Both the position numbers and the translations under genes were made by a program. A model generated the notes under the pieces. That model worked only from the letters and a program-made list of their open reading frames with translations. It had not been told where the DNA came from and ran no database searches. Shown one piece after another: positions 34,808 through 43,769 of a stretch of 64,000 nucleotides of DNA (the first letter of the stretch is position 1; each line of letters starts with the position of its first letter). Location of the stretch: assembly GCF_003863355.1 (NCBI RefSeq), contig NZ_QQWG01000021.1:16843-80842 (forward strand), given 5' to 3'. This DNA comes from Ancylomarina euxina (GTDB lineage: Bacteria; Bacteroidota; Bacteroidia; Bacteroidales; Marinifilaceae).

Positions 34808-35488
34808 ATGAATTTTAAACAGAAAAAAGATTTGATTCAATTTCTTGAAACAGTAATGCTTGAAGAAAGAATTGAATTGATTGAAAAAAATGTAAATGAA
34901 CGAACAAGATATGTTACTGTTGTTCTAGAAAACATATTTCAGCCTCAGAATGCAAGTGCAGTCATGCGTTCTTGTGATTGTTTTGGGGTACAAGATTTAC
35001 ATGTGATTGAAAATTCAAATAAATATGAGATTAATCCTGATGTGGTTATGGGTTCATCAAAATGGATTGATCTGAAAAGATACAATTTTAAGGATGAGAA
35101 TACGCTTGATGCAATAAACAGTTTGAAGAAGGAGGGGTACAGAATTGTTGCAACAACACCACACACTAATGATGTTTTGCTTCCGGATTTTGACCTAACA
35201 AAAGGTAAATCAGCTTTCTTTTTTGGAACTGAACGTAGGGGGTTGTCAGATGTTGTAATGGACCATGCCGATGAGTTTGTCAAAATTCCGATGTATGGTT
35301 TTACAGAAAGTTTTAATATCTCTGTGTCTGCCTCACTTGTTTTAAGTCATTTGGCATCCGCACTTCGTCGTTCAGATGTAGATTGGCAATTAACTGAGGA
35401 AGAGAAGTTAGATTTGAAATTAGAGTGGTATAAGAGATCAATAAAAAGTAGCGAAAAAATGATTGAACGCTTTAAAAAACATCTGTAA
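34808..35488 (+). CDS. trmH: SpoU/TrmH-family RNA 2'-O-ribose methyltransferase
   Basis: 226-aa SPOUT enzyme resembling E. coli TrmH, which makes Gm18 in tRNA. Knot motifs: LENIFQPQNASAVMRSCDCFGVQDLHVIEN (motif 1 with the catalytic Arg), AFFFGTERRGLS (motif 2) and IPMYGFTESFNISVSASLVL (motif 3). The C-terminal basic helix matches the TrmH tail. A different RNA target cannot be excluded from sequence. Confidence 0.87.
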   Translation: MNFKQKKDLIQFLETVMLEERIELIEKNVNERTRYVTVVLENIFQPQNASAVMRSCDCFGVQDLHVIENSNKYEINPDVVMGSSKWIDLKRYNFKDENTLDAINSLKKEGYRIVATTPHTNDVLLPDFDLTKGKSAFFFGTERRGLSDVVMDHADEFVKIPMYGFTESFNISVSASLVLSHLASALRRSDVDWQLTEEEKLDLKLEWYKRSIKSSEKMIERFKKHL

Positions 35489-35665
35489 TCGCAATAAAAT
35501 GAACCGATTTGTTTACTTTCTCGCATTATTTGGTTAAGTTTATCTAGTGATAATGATATTTTTTTTCTTCATTCACGAAAAGATTATTAAATTTGGTCAC
35601 AGAAATTTAAGTGTTCGTAAATTCTTAAGTTTTTATTTTAAAATTGATATAATAAATTTAATCAT

Positions 35666-36379
35666 ATGAATTGTGTTGTAATTGATGACGATAAACTTTC
35701 AAGAAAAGTAGTTGAAAGTTATATTGAAAGAACAGATTATCTGACACTTATTGCTTCTTATCCAAGTGCAATTGAGGCTATTAATGAGATTAAGAAAAAT
35801 GATCCTATTGATTTGATTTTTCTTGATGTTGAAATGCCTGAAATGACCGGGATGGAGTTTTTGAATAGTTTGAATACAACACCTCAAGTTATTATTATCT
35901 CATCCAAAGAGCAATATGCATTAGAAGCTTTTGAGTATGATGTATCAGATTATTTGTTAAAACCAATTTCTTATAGCCGCTTTTTTAAAGCTGTAAATAA
36001 GGTTAATAGCCGTGTCGAGAAAAATGGAAATGCAATAATTACCCCAGAAAATAATGAAATATTTATTAAGAGTAATTCAACTCTTGTAAAACTTCATTAT
36101 GATGATATTCTTTGGGTTGAAGCGCTTGAAAACTACGTGGTAGTTAATACTTTTACAGATAAGTATACGATCCATTTTACGATGAAAGCAATTGAAGATA
36201 AGATGCCTTCTCATCTATTCTCAAGAATTCATCGTTCATACGTTGTGAATTTAAAGAAGATTGAAATGATAGAGGATAATTCAGTGGTTATCACAACTGA
36301 TGGCGGATCTAAGTCAATTCCTATAGGGAAATCTTACCGTGAAAAATTGATGGGAGATATCAACTTGATGACTCGCTAA
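35666..36379 (+). CDS. LytTR-family response regulator
   Basis: 237 aa. Receiver domain (1-120) with acidic pocket DDD near residue 7, phospho-acceptor Asp in LIFLDVEMPEMTG and the Lys in LLKPIS. A LytTR DNA-binding domain (about 135-235) follows: DILWVEALENYVVV and RIHRSYVVNLKKIE. No histidine kinase lies nearby, so the partner is encoded elsewhere. Confidence 0.93.
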   Translation: MNCVVIDDDKLSRKVVESYIERTDYLTLIASYPSAIEAINEIKKNDPIDLIFLDVEMPEMTGMEFLNSLNTTPQVIIISSKEQYALEAFEYDVSDYLLKPISYSRFFKAVNKVNSRVEKNGNAIITPENNEIFIKSNSTLVKLHYDDILWVEALENYVVVNTFTDKYTIHFTMKAIEDKMPSHLFSRIHRSYVVNLKKIEMIEDNSVVITTDGGSKSIPIGKSYREKLMGDINLMTR

Positions 36380-36400
36380 GTATTTATCATAAAAAAATAT

Positions 36401-36427
36401 AAAGGGTTTGCACAAGCAAGCCCTTTT
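36401..36427 (+). terminator. LytTR gene terminator
   Basis: Eleven-bp stem AAAGGGTTTGC/GCAAGCCCTTT (one G-U), ACAA loop, six T. Confidence 0.85.
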
Positions 36428-36584
36428 TTCGTATCATCTCACTATATGAATAGATTTATTTTAACTGTCGGCTTACTTTTAAAATCTGTATTTTTACATC
36501 TCAAGGATAACTGATATTTTTATACGTATCATTTCCTTTTGGCCGGAATTTTTAAGATTTTTGTAATCTATTAAATTTAAGTTT

Positions 36585-37778
36585 ATGATTTCCAATCGAC
36601 AATTATTTCTACAACACGTTGCAACGACCTCTGACTATCCTATTTCACTTGAAATTGAAAGGGCCGAGGGGATATATATGTACAGCCCAGAAGGAAAAAG
36701 ATACCTCGATCTTGTATCGGGTGTATCAGTTAGTAATCTTGGTCATGGTCACCCTCGTGTAAAACAGGCTGTGAAAGATCAGGTGGATAAGTATATGCAC
36801 TTGATGGTTTATGGTGAATTTATTGAATCACCACAAGTCAAGTTAGCCAAGTTGTTGGTTGATAATCTACCCGAGAAACTGGATTCAGTTTATTTTGTGA
36901 ATTCAGGTAGTGAAGCAAATGAAGGGGCTATTAAATTAGCTAAGCGATATACAGGCCGAAGTGAAATTGTTCACTTTAATAATGCCTATCATGGTAGCAC
37001 ACATGGGACATTAAGCGTATTGGGTGATGAAGAAATGAAAAATGCATATCGTCCACTTTTGCCCGATGTTCGTCAGATTGAGTTCGATAATATTGTTGAT
37101 CTTCAAAAGATCACAGACAAAACAGCTTGTGTGATTTTAGAACCTATTCAATCAGAAGCAGGCTTAATCATTCCTACCCAAGAGTTCTTAGATACTTTAC
37201 GCAAGCGTTGTGACAAAACCGGTGCACTTCTAATTTTTGATGAAGTGCAAATGGGTTTTGGACGTACAGGTAAGTTGTTCGCTTTTGAGCATTTCAATGT
37301 AATTCCTGATATTCTAACTCTTGCTAAAGCTATGGGGGCTGGCATGCCAATTGGAGCCTTTATTTCTAAAAAAGAAATTTTAGACAGCTTTAAATCAAAC
37401 CCGATGTTAGGGCATATCACTACTTTTGGTGGTCATCCTGTTTCTTGTGCTGCTGCTCTGGCAGGACTTGAAGTTCTCCTTGAGGATAAGATTATTGACG
37501 ATGTTAAAAGAAAAGGTGAATTATTTATTTCTCTTCTAAAAGATCATCCATTGATTAAAGGTTTTCGACAGAAGGGCCTTTTTATTGCTGTAAATGTGGA
37601 AAATCAGGATGTTATGCTTGAGATAATGAAGCATGCTTACGCACTTGGTATTGTTATGGATCCATTCTTATTTTATCCCGGGGCATTTCGTATTGCACCC
37701 CCATTAGTGATTACTGACGAAGAGATTCATGAAGCCTGTGAGCTTTTAATTCAGGCTATGGATGCTGTAAAAATCTAA
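36585..37778 (+). CDS. Class III PLP-dependent aminotransferase (acetylornithine/GABA type)
   Basis: 397 aa. YLDLVSGVSVSNLGHGHPRVKQAV, VNSGSEANEGAIKLAKRYTGR, ILEPIQSEAGLIIP, IFDEVQMGFGRTGKLFAFEHF and the PLP-lysine region DILTLAKAMGAGMPIGAFI are all present. The fold matches ArgD, GABA and ornithine aminotransferases; the exact substrate is not deducible, and no arg genes are adjacent. The next gene starts immediately after its stop. Confidence 0.88.
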   Translation: MISNRQLFLQHVATTSDYPISLEIERAEGIYMYSPEGKRYLDLVSGVSVSNLGHGHPRVKQAVKDQVDKYMHLMVYGEFIESPQVKLAKLLVDNLPEKLDSVYFVNSGSEANEGAIKLAKRYTGRSEIVHFNNAYHGSTHGTLSVLGDEEMKNAYRPLLPDVRQIEFDNIVDLQKITDKTACVILEPIQSEAGLIIPTQEFLDTLRKRCDKTGALLIFDEVQMGFGRTGKLFAFEHFNVIPDILTLAKAMGAGMPIGAFISKKEILDSFKSNPMLGHITTFGGHPVSCAAALAGLEVLLEDKIIDDVKRKGELFISLLKDHPLIKGFRQKGLFIAVNVENQDVMLEIMKHAYALGIVMDPFLFYPGAFRIAPPLVITDEEIHEACELLIQAMDAVKI

Positions 37779-38603
37779 ATGATGGTCTTGAAACGATTTC
37801 TTATTCTACTGTTGTTCTTTTGTTTAAGTCACGGCTTAATTGCGCAGTCTAAGTTTGCAGATTCAGAACAATTATTGAATGCTCATTTTGAGGATTTAAA
37901 AATGGCATCTAATGACTCATTGAAGTCGAATATTTCTCAAAATATAATGAGAGACCTAAGGAAGAGCCTGGAAAAGAAAGGAAGTTTTACTTATTCTTAT
38001 AACGAGATTGTAAATTTAGGGAAAGTGACCTCGTCTGATGAGCAGTTGAGAATTTTTTCTTGGAATTATACCCTTGAGAATGGTGCTTATAGGTATTTTG
38101 CTCTTCTTCAGAAAAGGGATGGACGAAAAATTGCATTGATTGAATTGCATCAAAACCTGGAGTTGGAAGTCAATATGGAGACTAAGCTTTCAGCAAATCA
38201 ATGGTTGGGAGCTTTGTATTATCAAATTGTTCCTTTCACACACAATAAAAGAAACTTGTATCTACTGCTTGGATGGGATGGCAATAAGGATAGAACAAAT
38301 AAAAAGGTGATAGAGATCATTGGTTTTTCAAAGACAGGTGAGCCCGAACTAGGATTACCTGTTATTAATTGGAGAGGGAAACGTTTATCCCGTGTCATTT
38401 TTGAGTACTCAAAGCAGGTACAAATGAAGTTGAAATATCACGAGAGAGAGAATTGTGTTGTTTTTGATCACCTTTCACCGTCGGAATCACGCTATATCAA
38501 TCAATTTGAATATTACGGACCAGATTTTTCATACGATGCCTTAGAATTTAAAAATGGCATATGGCATTTGGTTGAAGAATTTGATGTGAAGAATCTGAAT
38601 TAA
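37779..38603 (+). CDS. Exported protein of unknown function
   Basis: 274 aa with a clear signal peptide (MMVLKRFLILLLFFCLSHGLIAQS, cleavage after about residue 23). The mature part is mixed alpha/beta, including LRIFSWNYTLENGAYRYFALLQ and NLYLLLGWDGNKDRTNKK. I do not recognise a family with an assigned function. It starts at the base after the aminotransferase stop, so translation is probably coupled. Predicted periplasmic. Confidence 0.8.
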   Translation: MMVLKRFLILLLFFCLSHGLIAQSKFADSEQLLNAHFEDLKMASNDSLKSNISQNIMRDLRKSLEKKGSFTYSYNEIVNLGKVTSSDEQLRIFSWNYTLENGAYRYFALLQKRDGRKIALIELHQNLELEVNMETKLSANQWLGALYYQIVPFTHNKRNLYLLLGWDGNKDRTNKKVIEIIGFSKTGEPELGLPVINWRGKRLSRVIFEYSKQVQMKLKYHERENCVVFDHLSPSESRYINQFEYYGPDFSYDALEFKNGIWHLVEEFDVKNLN

Positions 38604-38694
38604 TTTTACTTCTCTAAAAATATAATGAACCATTTGAAATGCAGTAGTATTGGTTTTATTAATCACTATTACCGATAAAAATATATCTAAAATT

Positions 38695-40659
38695 ATGGCA
38701 GAACAATTTATATATCAAACCGAGCAGTTTGCTGATATTAAAATATTAAGATATCAGGTACCTGGCTTCGAGGACTTGTCTCTTCAACAAAAGGAGCTGA
38801 TCTATTATTTATCGGAGGCCGCACATTGTGGCCGTGATATTTTGTTCGATCAGAATAATAAATACAATCTTAAAGTCCGACGTACTTTAGAAGCCATCCT
38901 CTTGTCATACGATGGGGATAGAGAGTGTGAGGATTTTAAGAAATTTGAGGTTTATATCAAACGAATTTGGTTTTCAAATGGTATACATCATCATTATTCT
39001 ATGGATAAGATGATGCCAGAATTCACAGAGGAATATTTTGGCGAATTGATTGCTAACTCCAACTATGAGATGATGCCTTTAATGGCTTCAGAAGATGAAG
39101 TTGATCTGGTTCTTCGTTTAACTGATGTTATTTTTAGCGAAGAAGAACAAGCCAAACGTGTTGTGCTTAATCCTGGAATGGATTTAATTGAGAATTCAGC
39201 GAATAACTATTATGAAGGCGTTTCTCAGAAAGAGGTCGAAGAATTCTACAAAGAATTAGACAAAGGAGATGTCGATCGTCCAATATCAACTGGTTTAAAC
39301 TCCAAGCTTGTCAAAGAGAACGGTGAGCTAAAAGAGAAGACCTGGAAAGTTGGTGGAATGTATACCGAAGCTATCGAAGAGATTGTATTTTGGTTAGAAA
39401 AAGCTCTTCCTGTTGCAGATAGTGAATTGCAGCAAGAGGCCTTGATTAAACTGATTGAATTCTATAAAACAGGTGATTTAAGCGTATTCGATGACTATTC
39501 TATCCTTTGGGTTAAGGATTTGGATGCTCATGTTGATGTTGTAAATGGCTTTATTGAAGTTTATGGTGACGCTCTTGCCATAAAAGGTAGTTGGGAATCA
39601 GTCGTGAATTTTGAAGATGTTGAGGGAAGTAAACGAACTAAAATCATTTCGGATAATGCGCAATGGTTCGAAGATAATTCTCCTGTTGATTCACGTTTCA
39701 AGAAAGATGTTGTAAAAGGTGTAAGTGCCAAAGTGATTACGGTTGCTATGTTGGGTGGTGATTGTCATCCTGCGACTCCGATTGGAATCAATTTGCCGAA
39801 TGCGGAATGGATTAGAAAGGAACATGGTAGTAAATCGGTGACGATTGATAATATTACACATGCTTACCATCAGGCATCCTTAAAGGGTGGCATGCTTGAA
39901 GAGTTTGCTTATAGCGAAGAAGAGATTGCCCGTTCCAAAGCTTTTGGACATCTTGGTGGGAACTTACATACCGATTTGCATGAGTGTTTAGGGCATGGTT
40001 CAGGACAACTACTTCCTGGTGTTGGCATGGATGCTTTGAAAAATTACCATTCTACACTTGAAGAAGCCCGAGCCGATTTATTTGCCTTGTATTACATTAT
40101 GGATGAAAAGCTGATTGAGATTGGCTTGGTTCCTTCTTTAGAGGTAGGTAAGGCAGAGTATGACGGTTACATCCGTAATGGTCTATTAACTCAATTGACT
40201 CGAGTTGAGTTGGGCAAAGAGATCGAAGAATCTCATATGAGAAATCGTCAGTTAGTTGCAAAGTGGGTTTTCGAAAAAGGTGCAGATGATAAAGTCATAG
40301 AACGCGTAGAGAAGGAGGGGAAAGTTTATTTTGTGGTTCGTGATTACCATAAATTAAGAACGCTTTTCGGCGAATTGTTAGAAGAGGTTCAGCGTATTAA
40401 ATCAGAAGGCGATTTTGAAGCAGGAAAACTTTTGGTAGAGAATTATGCCGTTAAAGTTGATGAAGCTATTCACAAGCAAGTGAAAGAGCGTTTCGCAAAA
40501 TTGAACTTGGCTGCTTATGCTGGTTTTATTAATCCAGAATACCACCCTATTTATCAAGAAGGAATTATTGTAGATGTTGAGATCTCATACCCTATGGATT
40601 TTTCAGAGCAAATGTTACATTATTCTGATAAGTATTCATTTTTACCTCACGAAAACTAA
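38695..40659 (+). CDS. Dipeptidyl-peptidase III-like metallopeptidase (family M49)
   Basis: Zinc aminodipeptidase releasing dipeptides from oligopeptides. I choose ATG 38695 (MAEQFIYQTEQFAD); the longer frame starts at a TTG at 38650. 654 aa. The M49 zinc motif HEXXGH is HECLGH (429-434), and the third ligand motif is EEARAD (456-461). No signal peptide, so cytoplasmic peptide turnover is likely. Same strand and 16 nt before the DUF554 gene. Confidence 0.9.
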   Translation: MAEQFIYQTEQFADIKILRYQVPGFEDLSLQQKELIYYLSEAAHCGRDILFDQNNKYNLKVRRTLEAILLSYDGDRECEDFKKFEVYIKRIWFSNGIHHHYSMDKMMPEFTEEYFGELIANSNYEMMPLMASEDEVDLVLRLTDVIFSEEEQAKRVVLNPGMDLIENSANNYYEGVSQKEVEEFYKELDKGDVDRPISTGLNSKLVKENGELKEKTWKVGGMYTEAIEEIVFWLEKALPVADSELQQEALIKLIEFYKTGDLSVFDDYSILWVKDLDAHVDVVNGFIEVYGDALAIKGSWESVVNFEDVEGSKRTKIISDNAQWFEDNSPVDSRFKKDVVKGVSAKVITVAMLGGDCHPATPIGINLPNAEWIRKEHGSKSVTIDNITHAYHQASLKGGMLEEFAYSEEEIARSKAFGHLGGNLHTDLHECLGHGSGQLLPGVGMDALKNYHSTLEEARADLFALYYIMDEKLIEIGLVPSLEVGKAEYDGYIRNGLLTQLTRVELGKEIEESHMRNRQLVAKWVFEKGADDKVIERVEKEGKVYFVVRDYHKLRTLFGELLEEVQRIKSEGDFEAGKLLVENYAVKVDEAIHKQVKERFAKLNLAAYAGFINPEYHPIYQEGIIVDVEISYPMDFSEQMLHYSDKYSFLPHEN

Positions 40660-40675
40660 TCTATAAGAGATCTCA

Positions 40676-41356
40676 ATGGTTGGAACGATTGTTAATGTAG
40701 GAGCTGTGATTTTAGGAAGTGCTATTGGTTTAGCTTTTCGTTCACGTATTCCCAAACGCCTTTTCGAGATTGTATTTCAGGCTATAGGATTGTTTACAAT
40801 TTGTTTAGGTCTGGTCATGGCTTTTAAAGCCAATAATATGTTGATAATGGTCTTCAGTTTAGTGACAGGATCCTTAATGGGGGAGTGGATTAATATTGAA
40901 AAAGGTACCGAGCGACTAAGTGATAAAATTAAGCACAAGCTTGGCAAAGGAGATGACGCGTCTTTTTCAACAGGGATGATTACAGCCTTCCTATTGTTCT
41001 GCATGGGAAGTATGTCTATTTTAGGTTGTTTTGAAGAAGGAATGGGGAAGGGTTCAAGCCTTTTATTCACCAAATCTATTATGGATGGATTTTCAGCAAT
41101 TGCGCTAACAGCTGCTTTTGGTATAGGCGTTATGTTCTCGTCCATCCCTTTGTTTATTTATCAGGCTTCTTTAACTTTATTGGCGATCTTATTCGGGAAT
41201 ATTATGCCTGATGCAATTATTGTTGAATTGACTGGCATAGGTGGTATCTTAATTCTCGGTTTAGGCATTACTATTCTTGATATTAAAAAGATTCGTGTCT
41301 TAAATATGTTGCCAGCCTTGCTCATTGAAGTTGTCTTGTGTTATTTCTTTTTGTAA
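40676..41356 (+). CDS. DUF554-family membrane protein
   Basis: 226 aa, about seven hydrophobic helices, starting MVGTIVNVGAVILGSAIGLAF and containing GSLMGEWINIEKGTERL and MGSMSILGCFEEGMGKG, the conserved core of DUF554 (YdfK/YqgA-like). Function unsettled; a transport role is often suspected. Overlaps nothing once the next gene is started at 41400. Confidence 0.85.
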   Translation: MVGTIVNVGAVILGSAIGLAFRSRIPKRLFEIVFQAIGLFTICLGLVMAFKANNMLIMVFSLVTGSLMGEWINIEKGTERLSDKIKHKLGKGDDASFSTGMITAFLLFCMGSMSILGCFEEGMGKGSSLLFTKSIMDGFSAIALTAAFGIGVMFSSIPLFIYQASLTLLAILFGNIMPDAIIVELTGIGGILILGLGITILDIKKIRVLNMLPALLIEVVLCYFFL

Positions 41357-41399
41357 TCAAGAAGCTTTATTTTTATTGATCGTGAAATCATTATTCTTT

Positions 41400-42821
41400 A
41401 TGAAGAAAACTATAAAACAAAATATCATCAATCTTTTTGAGCAGTGGTCGGGTGATCAGTTTGTGAGAACAGAGTTGATACCACCATCAGGATCATATCG
41501 TGAATACATTCGTATTATTGGCGAAGAGAAAACAGCGATGGGTGTTTACAATACCGATAAAAAGGAAAATAATGCATTTGTAACCTTTAGCCGTCATTTT
41601 AAATCCAAAGGTTTACCAGTTGCTGAAATTTTAGCTGTAGATGAATCTAAGGATATTTATTTGCAAGATGATTTCGGCGATACCATGCTTTTCGATTATA
41701 TCCAAATGGAGCGAAAAGGGGATTATTTTCCTGCTTCTCTTATTCTGATCTTAAAAAAGACGATTAAAGAACTGGTTCGATTTCAAATTGAAGGTCATGA
41801 AGGTTTAGACTATTCAGTTGCATACCCACGGGCTGCTTTTGATAAGCAATCTATGATGTGGGATTTAAATTATTTTAAATACTACTTTTTAAAGCTTGCC
41901 AAAATCCCTTTCGATGAACAATTGCTTGAGGATGACTATCTGAAATTTACGGATTACTTATTGCAGGCTCCAAGTGACTATTTCCTTTATAGGGATTTCC
42001 AATCGAGAAATGTCATGTTAAAGGATGGAGAACCTAAATTTATAGACTACCAAGGGGGAAGAAAAGGTGCTTTACCTTATGACTTAGCTTCACTCTTATA
42101 CGATGCTAAAGCAGATTTTCCCGAAGCTTTACGAGAAGAGCTTTTAGCTTATTATTTGGAAGAGTTGAGTCATTATAATCATATCGATATTGAAGGCTTT
42201 AAATCGCTTTATTATGCTTTTGTTTTGATACGTATGATGCAGGCTATGGGGGCTTTTGGTTTTAGAGGTTTTTACGAAAAAAAGGAGCATTTTTTGCAAT
42301 CAATTCCTTATGCCTTACGTGATTTAAAAGAGGTTTTACAACATTTAGATTTTCCAGTTCAACTCCCAGAGTTAATGACTGCTTTGGAGAGAGTCTGCGA
42401 TTCGGAGTTTCTTAAAACGGTTGGTGTGAGCAAAGAGGACAAATTGAATGTATTTATTCAAAGTTTCTCATATCGAAGAGGGATTCATCCTAATGGTTTT
42501 GTTTTCGATTGCCGTATAATTGACGACCCTGTTGGCGATATTCGTTTTGAAGAAAGTCATATGAATTCTGAGTTTCTTCCAACATTTTTCAAAGAAGAAA
42601 CGTGCATGCATGCTTTTCTTAAGTCGATATGTGCTGTTATTGATATTGCTATTGAAAAATCACAAAAACAGCAAAATAAACAATTGGATATCTATTTTGG
42701 TTGTGTCGGTGGTCAACATCGATCTGTCTATGCTGCAGGATTTATGGCAGAATATATAAATAAAAAATATGATATTGAAGTTAATTTAAGACATCAAGAA
42801 CTTGATAATGTAGAGGCTTAA
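41400..42821 (+). CDS. amgK: AmgK-like cell-wall sugar kinase fused to a RapZ C-terminal domain
   Basis: 473 aa from ATG 41400; the frame extends further back but inside the preceding gene. Residues about 10-330 are an aminoglycoside-phosphotransferase-type kinase with catalytic loop YRDFQSRN (197-204, Asp199) and metal site FIDYQGG (Asp216), resembling AmgK, which phosphorylates MurNAc/GlcNAc C1. Residues about 347-473 match the RapZ C-terminal domain: FSYRRGIHPNGFVFDCR and GCVGGQHRSVYAAG (GGQHRSV at 437-443). RapZ senses glucosamine-6-phosphate in E. coli. The MurU-like gene 150 nt downstream supports the AmgK-MurU salvage route. The fusion suggests sugar sensing built into the kinase (inference). 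Confidence 0.85.
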   Translation: MKKTIKQNIINLFEQWSGDQFVRTELIPPSGSYREYIRIIGEEKTAMGVYNTDKKENNAFVTFSRHFKSKGLPVAEILAVDESKDIYLQDDFGDTMLFDYIQMERKGDYFPASLILILKKTIKELVRFQIEGHEGLDYSVAYPRAAFDKQSMMWDLNYFKYYFLKLAKIPFDEQLLEDDYLKFTDYLLQAPSDYFLYRDFQSRNVMLKDGEPKFIDYQGGRKGALPYDLASLLYDAKADFPEALREELLAYYLEELSHYNHIDIEGFKSLYYAFVLIRMMQAMGAFGFRGFYEKKEHFLQSIPYALRDLKEVLQHLDFPVQLPELMTALERVCDSEFLKTVGVSKEDKLNVFIQSFSYRRGIHPNGFVFDCRIIDDPVGDIRFEESHMNSEFLPTFFKEETCMHAFLKSICAVIDIAIEKSQKQQNKQLDIYFGCVGGQHRSVYAAGFMAEYINKKYDIEVNLRHQELDNVEA

Positions 42822-42826
42822 AAGCA

Positions 42827-42976
42827 ATGGGGAAGAAGCGTTGTAAATTATCGAAAACTGAATATGCCGATAAGCTATGTAAAGGCGGAGAGAGATACGT
42901 GTGTATAAAGTGTGCTCGTGTTGCTAAGAAAGTGAAAAGGCTTTGTGATGCAAAAGAAATAAAAAAAACAACATGA
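42827..42976 (+). CDS. 49-aa cysteine-rich basic protein between amgK and murU
   Basis: Short frame: MGKKRCKLSKTEYADKLC, then KGGERYVCIKCARVAKKVK and RLCDAKEIKKTT. Five Cys (6, 18, 26, 29, 40), including a CIKC pair, and many Lys/Arg suggest a zinc-ribbon-like nucleic-acid or protein binder. It starts 5 nt after the kinase stop, and its TGA overlaps the next ATG (ATGA at 42973), so it is translationally coupled on both sides. The tight packing and non-random composition argue that it is a real gene. Confidence 0.72.
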   Translation: MGKKRCKLSKTEYADKLCKGGERYVCIKCARVAKKVKRLCDAKEIKKTT

Positions 42977-43710
42977 TTAATGCGATGATTTTTGCAGCAG
43001 GTCTTGGAACCAGACTGCAACATTACACCAAGAATTGTCCTAAAGCATTAGTTAGCTTGGATGGAAAACCTTTGTTGGAACATTGTATTTTAAAGCTTAA
43101 AGCTTTTGGTGTAGATCGAATCGTGATTAATGTGCACCATTACGCAGATCAAATAGAAGCTTTTCTAAAATTGAAAGATAATTTTGGAATGGATATTTTG
43201 ATTTCTGATGAAAGAGAGCTTTTGTTGGATACTGGAGGAGCCATTAAAAAAGCAAAGTCTCTTTTCATTCCCAATGCTCCCATCTTAATTTATAATGTAG
43301 ATATTTTGAGTTCATTAAACTTAGAGGATCTTCTAGAAGCTCATGAAAGCAAACAGGCTTTGGCGACTTTGAATCTAAGAGCCAAGAATACCAATAGACA
43401 TTTGTGCTTTAATCAGCAAGGTTTGTTGTGTGCCTGGAAGAATGATGCCACTCAAGAAGTGAAAAATGTGAATGAAAGTCATCTTAATTCTAGTGCTTAT
43501 AGTTTCTCAGGAATTCATGTTATTGATTCTAGCCTATTGGATTTGATTGAAGAAGAAGGTGTTTTTTCTATCATCGATTTGTATCTGCGTCTGGCAAAAG
43601 ATTATCCTATTGCTGGATATTATGATGACTCCGATGTCTGGATGGATCTTGGAAAACCTGAAGAATTATTAAAGGCAGAGACCATTCTTAAAAAATTAAG
43701 TAAGGATTAG
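42973..43710 (+). CDS. murU: MurU-like sugar-1-phosphate nucleotidyltransferase
   Basis: 245 aa. N-terminal nucleotide motif MIFAAGLGTRLQHYTKNCPKAL, the metal-site Asp in IYNVDILSS, and DVWMDLGKPEELLKAE near the end. In Pseudomonas MurU makes UDP-MurNAc from the AmgK product; a general sugar nucleotidyltransferase (mannose- or glucose-1-phosphate) is the alternative. The operon with the AmgK-like kinase favours the MurU role. Confidence 0.82.
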   Translation: MINAMIFAAGLGTRLQHYTKNCPKALVSLDGKPLLEHCILKLKAFGVDRIVINVHHYADQIEAFLKLKDNFGMDILISDERELLLDTGGAIKKAKSLFIPNAPILIYNVDILSSLNLEDLLEAHESKQALATLNLRAKNTNRHLCFNQQGLLCAWKNDATQEVKNVNESHLNSSAYSFSGIHVIDSSLLDLIEEEGVFSIIDLYLRLAKDYPIAGYYDDSDVWMDLGKPEELLKAETILKKLSKD

Positions 43711-43737
43711 TCATTTGATTTAGATTAGGTATAAAAA

Positions 43738-43766
43738 AAAATCCATTCTTAAGAATGGATTTTTTT
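43738..43766. terminator. Bidirectional terminator
   Basis: AAAATCCATTCTT/AAGAATGGATTTT perfect 13-bp inverted repeat (the innermost pairs form the loop), with A and T runs on both sides, between convergent genes. Confidence 0.85.
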
Positions 43767-43769
43767 TGT

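Noticed and set aside
41325..41399. Upstream 25-codon extension of the AmgK-RapZ frame
   Set aside because: It overlaps the DUF554 gene and its residues look like an out-of-frame read; ATG 41400 starts the conserved sequence.
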